Assembly (NCBI GenBank): GCA_015486895.1
Contig: WFQT01000104.1
Location: 1-8,043, forward strand
DNA length: 8,043 nt
Reading direction: 5' to 3'
From: Anaerolineae bacterium
GTDB lineage: Bacteria > Chloroflexota > Anaerolineae > JAADDB01
The notes beneath the pieces are model-generated. The model saw only the letters and a program-made list of their open reading frames with translations, did not search any database and was not told where the DNA came from. Positions 1 to 5,482 of the stretch are shown one piece after another (the stretch's first letter is position 1; each line of letters opens with the position of its first letter). The translations under genes were made by a program, and so were the position numbers.

Positions 1-36
1 ACTATTGCAAGCCTCTATAATCAGGAGGCTCAGTAA
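1..36 (+). CDS. C-terminal end of an upstream gene (partial)
   Basis: A reading frame is open from the first base and encodes TIASLYNQEAQ before a TAA stop at 34-36. The last A of that stop is the first base of the next gene's ATG (TAATG), the same overlap style seen at other junctions here, which is the main reason to believe this frame. Only eleven residues are visible, so the family cannot be determined. Because the next gene is a type I specificity subunit, the natural guess is a type I modification (N6-adenine methyltransferase) subunit, but nothing in these residues proves it. Confidence 0.55.
   Translation, partial: TIASLYNQEAQ
10..30 (+). promoter_or_regulatory. Shine-Dalgarno site inside a small hairpin
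   Basis: AGGAGG at 23-28 lies seven bases before the ATG at 36 and is a strong ribosome binding site. It is also in the right arm of a perfect 6-bp inverted repeat: AGCCTC at 10-15 pairs with GAGGCT at 25-30 around a 9-base loop. If the hairpin forms in the mRNA it hides the site until a ribosome finishing the upstream gene melts it, which would couple the two genes. The pairing is seen; the regulatory effect is inferred. A 6-bp stem can arise by chance. Confidence 0.4.
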
Positions 37-1529
37 TGAAAGCAATCGACTTCAAAATTCTTTCAGAAAAACCGGCTGCAACTGTTATTGCTCCTAGTAT
101 GATCAAAAGACGGGTGGATGCCGGTCACTTTCGCCCGATCTTTCTTCGCAATGAGCAGGCTTTAGTAAACGGAGGTTTTGAGACTGCTTTCCTGGGCGAT
201 CTTTATTCAAAGGGTAATTACGGCTCTTTGCCAGATTCTGTTGACTATTCCGAGACTGGAATTGTTTTGATTCGTGGAACGGATCTTCAGTCGATGGCTG
301 TTACACTTGCCGAGGCCGTTCGGGTTCCCACAGCGTATTATGATAAATTCAAAAAGGCACGCGTTAAGGGTGGAGATATACTTTTATTAATTAAGGGGGC
401 ATCAATTGATCGCCCAGATTCAGTGGCAATGTTTCCACAATGTAATGAGAGGGCCATTGCAAATGGAAGCATCTTCATATTGCGGCCAGAAAAAAGCAAG
501 ACCAACCCCTATTATTTACTGTCTTTCATGACTTCAGCTCCATTTCTCCTTCAGAAAAGGAGGGGATCTTCGAATACAGGCGCCCTCTACAACGATCTGG
601 ATACCATCAAGAGCTTTGTGGTTCCAATTCCTGACCACCGAATCCAGGATTACATCGGGGTAAAAGTCGAACTGGCCGAACGCTGTCGGGCGCACGCTCT
701 GAAGAAAAAAGGCCAAGCCTTTCGGATATTTGATTCTGATATCGCCTGGAAAGCTGAATATGAGGAACCTCTTGGAAGCCATTGGCTACAGCCTGAATAT
801 CTCGAAACTCGTTTGGATTTAAACTTCAACTCTCCCAAGAAGCTACGCCTTTATGAATACTTTAAAGACGAGCGAATTGAAACGACTCTACTCCAGGATG
901 TAGCGGAAATATCTGCAATGATTGGATGGAAGGGCCTCACAACGGAGCATTATGTGGAAGACGGCCCATGGCTCCTCCGCGGTGTTGAGATTAGAGATGG
1001 GTATATCGATTTCGAGTCATTGGTTTCGGTCCAAAGAGATAAATATGACGAGCAGCCACAGATTCATCTTAAGCATGGCGATGTAGTTATGACCAAGGAT
1101 GGGACGATTGGTAAAGCCATTGTTATCCCAGAAATTCACAATGAAATGGCGGCCGGGTCGACAGTGGCCCGATTACGTCCCAGAAAGAAACCGAGTATTA
1201 ACCCCTATTATCTTGAATTTGTAATCAATCACCCCGTATTGCAGATCCAGATACAGAGCTTTGCAACAGGACTTGCTCAGCCTCATATAACTCAAGAATG
1301 GATTGCCAAATTAAGAATTCCACGCATTAGCCGCGAGAGAAAAATTGCAGATCTTATTGCTTCCCATCATTCCCTAATGACAAAGGCTCAATATCTTGTC
1401 GCTGATGCCAAATCCGATGTTGAAGCCCTAATCGAAGGCACCCTCGATACCAATGCTATCCTGTCGGGCAAGCTTAAACCGCCGACATGGGAGGACATCG
1501 AAAAGGAACTCAAGGAGGAAAACAAATGA
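36..1529 (+). CDS. hsdS: Type I restriction-modification specificity subunit (S protein)
   Basis: This 497-residue protein has the two-fold plan of type I S subunits, which choose the DNA target for the methyltransferase/nuclease complex. Target-recognition half 1 covers about residues 25-199 and half 2 about 255-430. The halves share signatures in the same order: a GDILLL / GDVVMT strand, then NPYYL (157-161 and 389-393), then a final strand ending in VPIP (196-199) or RIP (427-429). Each half is followed by a charged helical spacer (about 200-235 and 431-465), as expected for the conserved regions that set target spacing and hold the M subunits. The length is within the usual range. The C-terminal tail (about 468-497) is rich in Glu and Lys. 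The start has a strong AGGAGG site; the end overlaps the next gene by ATGA. The partner methyltransferase and any motor subunit lie outside the window, so it could equally serve a BREX- or MADS-like system rather than a classical type I enzyme. Confidence 0.88.
   Translation: MKAIDFKILSEKPAATVIAPSMIKRRVDAGHFRPIFLRNEQALVNGGFETAFLGDLYSKGNYGSLPDSVDYSETGIVLIRGTDLQSMAVTLAEAVRVPTAYYDKFKKARVKGGDILLLIKGASIDRPDSVAMFPQCNERAIANGSIFILRPEKSKTNPYYLLSFMTSAPFLLQKRRGSSNTGALYNDLDTIKSFVVPIPDHRIQDYIGVKVELAERCRAHALKKKGQAFRIFDSDIAWKAEYEEPLGSHWLQPEYLETRLDLNFNSPKKLRLYEYFKDERIETTLLQDVAEISAMIGWKGLTTEHYVEDGPWLLRGVEIRDGYIDFESLVSVQRDKYDEQPQIHLKHGDVVMTKDGTIGKAIVIPEIHNEMAAGSTVARLRPRKKPSINPYYLEFVINHPVLQIQIQSFATGLAQPHITQEWIAKLRIPRISRERKIADLIASHHSLMTKAQYLVADAKSDVEALIEGTLDTNAILSGKLKPPTWEDIEKELKEENK
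1512..1518 (+). promoter_or_regulatory. Ribosome binding site that fixes the start of the RuvC-like gene
   Basis: AAGGAGG lies seven bases before the ATG at 1526, inside the last codons of the specificity gene. It supports 1526 as the start rather than the upstream in-frame ATG at 1487, which would add 13 residues of non-homologous character and a long overlap. Confidence 0.75.
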
Positions 1530-1984
1530 AAGTTCTTGGTGTTACACCATCTTCTAATGAAGTTTCTTGGGCACTGGTGGAGGGTACTCGCTCTAATCCT
1601 TCACTTGTCAATCTGGACAGCACCAAGCAGAAATTTCCCAAAACGCAGGGTGAAGCTCAGATTTTATACAATTTGCATAATTTTGTTCTCACTTTCTTAG
1701 AAAATCAGGCGGTTGATAAAGTATGCATCTTGCAAGCGGGCAACAATAAATTCGGCAAGGTCTCCTCAATGCGTATTAAAGCAGAAGCTGTCTTTCAGCT
1801 TTCATGTGCCGAACATAATATCCCCGTAGAACTGGTGCCGCCACAAACCCTTCGAGCTCAGGAGAAAAAATTCCAAGCAGACGCCGGAGGGATCCCTGAG
1901 AGTGTATTCAACAACGGCAGCGATTTTAGGCCAAAACCTTGGAAAGATACCGTAATGATTGCGTGGACGGGATTAGATGCATGA
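1526..1984 (+). CDS. RuvC/RNase H-like protein, DUF3010-type, probably with a degenerate active site
   Basis: A 152-residue protein that looks like a compact RNase H-fold (RuvC-like) domain. The first strand and turn, VLGVTPSSNEVSWALVEG (residues 3-20), match the RuvC/DUF3010 opening; the central VDKVCILQ strand (63-70), a GKVSSMRIKAEAVFQL helix (77-92) and the PVELVPPQTLRAQEKKF strand/helix (100-116) follow in DUF3010 order, and WKDTVMIAW (139-147) resembles the final helix. In RuvC nucleases the first strand carries Asp and the central strand Glu. Here Thr7 and Gln70 sit at those places, so cleavage activity is doubtful; Asp141 may remain. Such a protein may bind branched or modified DNA or act as a structural partner. 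The gene overlaps both neighbours by ATGA, so it is made with the S subunit and kinase. The fold is inferred by motif pattern only; family assignment is moderate. Confidence 0.62.
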   Translation: MKVLGVTPSSNEVSWALVEGTRSNPSLVNLDSTKQKFPKTQGEAQILYNLHNFVLTFLENQAVDKVCILQAGNNKFGKVSSMRIKAEAVFQLSCAEHNIPVELVPPQTLRAQEKKFQADAGGIPESVFNNGSDFRPKPWKDTVMIAWTGLDA

Positions 1985-3114
1985 ATCAGGCACGTGAAGA
2001 AATAGCATCTCTTATCAGCAGCGTAGGCAAATACGAGCTGCGACAAGAAAACAACGAGGGCATGAATGCTTACGCTTTCGTGGCGAAGCATATCCCCTTG
2101 AATCGAGATGTTTTCCTGAAAATCTATGATGCTTGCTCTGAACGGACGGATATTTTTCAAGAACCTCGTTTCTTGGTTGAAGCAACGACTGGCGGCAATA
2201 GCACTCACTTGGTCAATGTCCTTGATGCGGAAAAGCTGAGCGATGATTGGGTGCTTATCGCAATGGAATTAGTTGACGGTGGGAGTTTGTTAAATGCTAT
2301 AGAAAATGGTCCTCTTCCACTCATGGATGCAATCAATGTAGTAAAAGGCATCCTCCATGGACTTTCACACCTCCACGGTTCATGTCTTGTTCACCGGGAT
2401 ATTAAGCCTGCGAACATTCTACTGACTAGAGTTAATAACAGATTGCATCCAAAACTAGGGGATTTCGGGTCTGTAGCAAGGCTTTCATCCCCTGATGCCA
2501 CCGTTTCAGCCTCCCGGCATAGCGCCTTGTATGTGCCACCAGAAGGGTGGGCGCAACCAAGTGCATACAGTATTCGCTCTGATATCTATCAGGTCGGACT
2601 GGTGTTGGGTGAGATGATAAATGGGCCGCTCCCTTATAATGATGAACCTTATTTGGATAGACAAGCAAAAAGCGTGATAAAGAAGCTCGGTGCCAAATCT
2701 CTTGCTGGTCTTGCAGATTTTGATCGGTGCCAAGTTATTAACGATGCATTATCTCGAAGGGCATCAGCGCGGAGAATACTGGCGTTCGTAAAAGATCGCC
2801 CTTATGTAAACAGAACATTAAAGCAAATAATCAATAAAGCAACAAACCCCGACCCCAGCAAACGATTCAGCACGGCAGGTGACATGCTTAATGCTTTGAA
2901 TGCTTTATACTTCCCAAATTGGTATCAGGGCAGTGGTCGCTTCTTTGCAAAAAACTGGAACGGATGGGACTGGAAAATAGAGGAGATCATTAAAAGGCGT
3001 GGAAACAAAGAAATTCATATTAAACGCTCCCGTTGCGGTGCTGATAACTACCGGAGGTGGCATATAGCGTTAACTTACCAAAATGCATTCAAAAAAGTTA
3101 TCTCAGCAGAATAA
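1981..3114 (+). CDS. Serine/threonine protein kinase (Hanks type, soluble)
   Basis: A 377-residue kinase with a nearly complete set of Hanks motifs: beta3 lysine Lys47 (FLKIYD), probable helix-C Glu67, HRDIKPANILL (138-148) with Asp140, Lys142 and Asn145, DFG at 161-163, PPE at 186-188 in place of APE, Asp201 in RSDIYQVG, and Arg295 in DPSKRF. It should transfer phosphate from ATP to Ser/Thr. The glycine-rich loop is atypical (about 23-34, only one Gly). The segment between about 225 and 278 is some 25-30 residues longer than usual. A C-terminal tail (about 311-377) is rich in Trp and basic residues and is not part of the kinase fold. No membrane segment is visible, unlike PknB-type receptors. 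ATG at 1981 overlaps the previous stop (ATGA); an upstream TTG at 1939 is less likely. In a restriction-like operon the kinase probably signals or licenses defence, as PglW does in Pgl/BREX type 2; the substrate is unknown. Confidence 0.9.
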   Translation: MNQAREEIASLISSVGKYELRQENNEGMNAYAFVAKHIPLNRDVFLKIYDACSERTDIFQEPRFLVEATTGGNSTHLVNVLDAEKLSDDWVLIAMELVDGGSLLNAIENGPLPLMDAINVVKGILHGLSHLHGSCLVHRDIKPANILLTRVNNRLHPKLGDFGSVARLSSPDATVSASRHSALYVPPEGWAQPSAYSIRSDIYQVGLVLGEMINGPLPYNDEPYLDRQAKSVIKKLGAKSLAGLADFDRCQVINDALSRRASARRILAFVKDRPYVNRTLKQIINKATNPDPSKRFSTAGDMLNALNALYFPNWYQGSGRFFAKNWNGWDWKIEEIIKRRGNKEIHIKRSRCGADNYRRWHIALTYQNAFKKVISAE

Positions 3115-3134
3115 TAGGAAGGCAAAGTTGACGA

Positions 3135-4244
3135 ATGAAACCGCCTGAAAAAACAAACAAACTCTTTGACCGGGTTGCCGCGATCCTGGAACAAGCCAGG
3201 ACCAATGTAGTCCGCTCGGTCAACAACCAGATGGTGATTGCCTACTGGCTGATCGGCCGGGAAATCGTGGAAGAGGAACAGCATGGCAAGGCTCAGGCGG
3301 GGTACGGAGACTACATTATCCGTGATCTGTCCAGGAGGCTCGGAAAACGTTACGGCAAGGGATTTTCCGTTACCAATTTGAAATATTTCCGGCAGTTCTA
3401 TCTGGTATACCGGGATCGGTCGCCTCAGATCGGTCACGCAGTGCGTGGCCGATTGCCGATGCCGGTGGATAAGAGCGGTCACGCGATGCATGACCCATTT
3501 GACCCAAATCTTTCCTGGACCCATTATCGGCTGCTGCTCAAGGTGGAAAACGAACATGCGCGTTCATTCTATGAAATTGAGGCCGCGAAGCACCGGTGGT
3601 CCTCGCGTCAGTTGGAACGTCAGATCAACAGCCTGCTGTTTGAGCGGCTTCTGAAAAGCCGTGACAAGGAAGGCCTATTGCAACTTGCAACCCAGGGGCA
3701 GGTCATCGAAAAACCGATAGACACGATAAAGGACCCGTACGTTCTAGAATTTCTGGACCTGCCGGAATCGCACCGGCTCGTTGAAAGCGATCTCGAGAAC
3801 GCCCTGATTTCCTACCTCCAGGACTTTCTGCTGGATCTGGGAACCGGCTTCGCCTTTGTGGGCCGCCAAAAGCGGCTTACCCTGGATGGTGATCATTTCT
3901 ACCCGGATCTCGTCTTCTATCATATCAAGCTGAAATGTTACGTGATCATTGACCTGAAAGTCGCCAAGCTGACCCACGCTGATTTGGGACAGATGCAGAT
4001 GTATGTGCACTATTTCGACCGGGAAATCCGCACGATGGAGGATAACCCCACTATCGGGCTGATCCTGTGCACGGACAAGAACGAGGCGGTGGTCCGGTAT
4101 GTTCTGGATGAAAAAAACCGGCAGATCTTCGCCAGCCGCTACAAACTGGAACTGCCGGATGAACAGGAACTGGCAGCCGAGTTAAGGCGTGAAATGAAGC
4201 GACTGGCAGCCGCCGGGAATGACGTGGATATGAGGAAAAAATAG
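3135..4244 (+). CDS. yhcG: DUF1016 (YhcG-family) PD-(D/E)XK nuclease
   Basis: This 369-residue protein matches the DUF1016 family from end to end. The N-terminal helical domain (about 8-100) has the family's YWLIGREIVEEEQ and KGFSVTNLKYFRQFY segments; LSWTHYRLLLKVE follows near residue 131. The C-terminal half is the nuclease: a helix with Glu217/Glu221 (ESDLENALISYL), GFAFVGRQKRL, then Asp258 (FYPDLVFYH) and Asp273-Leu-Lys275 (VIIDLK) as the PD-(D/E)XK core, all intact. Family members are predicted DNA nucleases often found in defence islands; their exact target is little characterised. The gene starts 20 bases after the kinase stop, not overlapping it, with AGGAAGG at 3116-3122 spaced a rather long 12 bases from the ATG. 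Its GC content (about 55-57% in sampled lines) is clearly above that of the three preceding genes, suggesting a separate origin. Residues around 100-121 encode two imperfect copies of a palindromic DNA unit. Confidence 0.92.
   Translation: MKPPEKTNKLFDRVAAILEQARTNVVRSVNNQMVIAYWLIGREIVEEEQHGKAQAGYGDYIIRDLSRRLGKRYGKGFSVTNLKYFRQFYLVYRDRSPQIGHAVRGRLPMPVDKSGHAMHDPFDPNLSWTHYRLLLKVENEHARSFYEIEAAKHRWSSRQLERQINSLLFERLLKSRDKEGLLQLATQGQVIEKPIDTIKDPYVLEFLDLPESHRLVESDLENALISYLQDFLLDLGTGFAFVGRQKRLTLDGDHFYPDLVFYHIKLKCYVIIDLKVAKLTHADLGQMQMYVHYFDREIRTMEDNPTIGLILCTDKNEAVVRYVLDEKNRQIFASRYKLELPDEQELAAELRREMKRLAAAGNDVDMRKK
3429..3453 (+). repeat. Intragenic palindrome, copy 1
   Basis: ATCGGTCACGC (3429-3439) pairs with GCGTGGCCGAT (3443-3453) around a 3-base AGT loop: an 11-bp stem with one T-G pair. 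It lies inside the nuclease gene and encodes part of IGHAVRG. It shares the 9-mer CGGTCACGC with a second palindrome 45 bases (15 codons) downstream. The arms are unusually strong for a coding region. Confidence 0.6.
3476..3495 (+). repeat. Intragenic palindrome, copy 2
   Basis: CGGTCACGC at 3476-3484 repeats copy 1 exactly in the left arm; GGTCACGC (3477-3484) pairs with GCATGACC (3488-3495) with one C-A mismatch and a GAT loop. It encodes SGHAMHD, a diverged copy of IGHAVRG. Two related in-frame hairpins look like a REP-type or similar short palindromic element captured by the gene, though an internal peptide duplication is also possible. Confidence 0.5.
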
Positions 4245-4249
4245 ACGTC

Positions 4250-5482
4250 ATGACTTCTTTGCCCAAGAATCCGAAAACCGCAAGCGATTTGATCGCCCAC
4301 CTTGCCACCTGGGGAGAAGTGGCTGCATGTGAAATATCGGCTTTTTCTGGTGGTAGGCAGTGGTTGTCTCAGTTGGTGCAGGCCGGGATAGTTGAGGAGG
4401 TTCGGCAGGAAAACGGTGACGTCGTAGCCTGGGCATTGACGCCGAATGGTGAAGGGCTTTTGGACGCCGGTGCAGAACGGGCGTTGAAGCTGGCTTTGTT
4501 TCAGGTCCCGGACTACCGGCGCTATCTTGTCAGTATCTTGGCCGAAGGATTGGCCCTGGCCGCTAAAGCGGACATGAGCGAGCAGTTGGAAACCTGGACC
4601 GGCAGTGTTCTTTTGCCCCTGCTGGACGAAATAAACCGGGTGCTTGATGTTATTGAGGCAGAAGGCCGTCTGATAGATGAGACTACCGATGCGATCTCTC
4701 GGCGGTGCGCGCAACTAACCGAACGAGGTCAGGACTGGAGCGATTGGGACCAGTTTCTCATGGGCCACTCTGGCCGGCCCCAGGACCTGTTTGATTTCGC
4801 CCTTAATCGATTCGCACCTCTGGCCGTGTTGCCGGAGAACCCCGATGTTGATCGAGTACCTGCGTGCTTACGTTCGTTACCCTTGAATTCCAATGAAGGC
4901 TTCGATCTTTTGCAGCCCTTAAAGATGGCTCCATGGAACATTCGCCGGCAACGGGTGTGGTGCGGTGTTGCTCTTTTTGACGAGCATGGACAGGTCCTCG
5001 GCAACGTGGAAACCAAGGCCGCTCTCCGCCAAACCCTGCAAGACGCGTTGATTGAGCAGCCCTTTTACAAGGCGGTGGTACATCTGGCAATAAGCGCCTG
5101 GCGCTCCCCGGCGACTACCGCGCCGTCACTTGAGCTCTACCTTCCTCCTGATGCACCGCTGGCTGATGTCTCAGTGCTGTTTGATGGACGGGAAGTCGGC
5201 AAACTAACCTATTTGCTTCCGGATCTTGTGGGCGTGCAGGGATTCCGTGTCTGCGGGCTTGACGGAGACCAGATAGCTCCGGAGTTGATGGAGAATTTGC
5301 TCCATAACCTGCTCACACTCGAAGTGTTATGCCAGACGGACGACTCTCTGGCGCTGCATCCCGATTTTCAATCGAGCCTCATGGCCACTCGTTTGCGGAC
5401 GGTGTTTCGCCCAGGCAAGGTTCTGCAAGAACGGATGGTTGGCTGGCTCGCAAACAGGAATATGAAAACAGGAATGGACTGA
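4250..5482 (+). CDS. Uncharacterised protein with N-terminal winged-helix-like domain
   Basis: I do not recognise this 410-residue protein. Residues about 10-75 read as a winged helix-turn-helix: short helices (ASDLIAHLATWG), a recognition-type helix (GRQWLSQLVQAGIVEEV, 35-51), and a wing closing on WALTPNGEGLL (61-71). Residues about 120-165 are predicted helical with many acidic residues. The rest (about 180-400) looks like a mixed alpha/beta fold with an FRV-CGLDGD segment and a long helix (ELMENLLHNLLTLEVL) but shows no catalytic motif I can name. No signal peptide or membrane span is seen. ATG at 4250 follows the nuclease stop by five bases; GAGGA at 4232-4236 is 13 bases upstream, so translation is probably coupled. 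Its stop overlaps the next ATG (TGATG). Tight linkage to the next two genes suggests one complex. DNA binding is inferred from the N-terminal pattern only. Confidence 0.8.
   Translation: MTSLPKNPKTASDLIAHLATWGEVAACEISAFSGGRQWLSQLVQAGIVEEVRQENGDVVAWALTPNGEGLLDAGAERALKLALFQVPDYRRYLVSILAEGLALAAKADMSEQLETWTGSVLLPLLDEINRVLDVIEAEGRLIDETTDAISRRCAQLTERGQDWSDWDQFLMGHSGRPQDLFDFALNRFAPLAVLPENPDVDRVPACLRSLPLNSNEGFDLLQPLKMAPWNIRRQRVWCGVALFDEHGQVLGNVETKAALRQTLQDALIEQPFYKAVVHLAISAWRSPATTAPSLELYLPPDAPLADVSVLFDGREVGKLTYLLPDLVGVQGFRVCGLDGDQIAPELMENLLHNLLTLEVLCQTDDSLALHPDFQSSLMATRLRTVFRPGKVLQERMVGWLANRNMKTGMD
5470..5473 (+). promoter_or_regulatory. Ribosome binding site that fixes the start at 5482
   Basis: AGGA at 5470-5473 is eight bases before ATG 5482, and that ATG overlaps the previous stop as TGATG. 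An in-frame ATG also exists at 5329 but would add 51 residues of low-quality sequence running inside the previous gene; the residues from 5482 onward begin the recognisable winged helix. Confidence 0.6.

Noticed and set aside
1487..1525. Upstream in-frame ATG giving a longer RuvC-like protein
   Set aside because: The strong AAGGAGG at 1512-1518 and ATGA overlap point to 1526; the extra residues do not fit the family's start, where the first strand begins at once.
1939..1980. TTG start for a longer kinase
   Set aside because: No good ribosome binding site, and the ATG at 1981 gives the same ATGA overlap seen elsewhere in the operon.
3128..3156. TTGACG as a -35 box for a promoter before the nuclease gene
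   Set aside because: No acceptable -10 hexamer at 16-18 bases; the position would also place the transcript start inside the coding region.
3075..3557. Minus-strand open frame of 160 codons
   Set aside because: Antisense to the firmly assigned DUF1016 gene; the peptide is low-plausibility and matches nothing recognisable.
4244..4249. Palindrome GACGTC just before the 4250 start as an operator
   Set aside because: A 6-base palindrome is expected by chance and nothing else at this junction suggests regulation.
4139..4714. Long minus-strand open frame (191 codons)
   Set aside because: It straddles the junction of two well-supported + strand genes, has no ribosome binding site of note, and its peptide has no recognisable domain.
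5329..5481. Earlier ATG for the 631-residue protein
   Set aside because: Would overlap the previous gene by 154 bases with residues that do not look like a domain; AGGA plus TGATG at 5482 is better.
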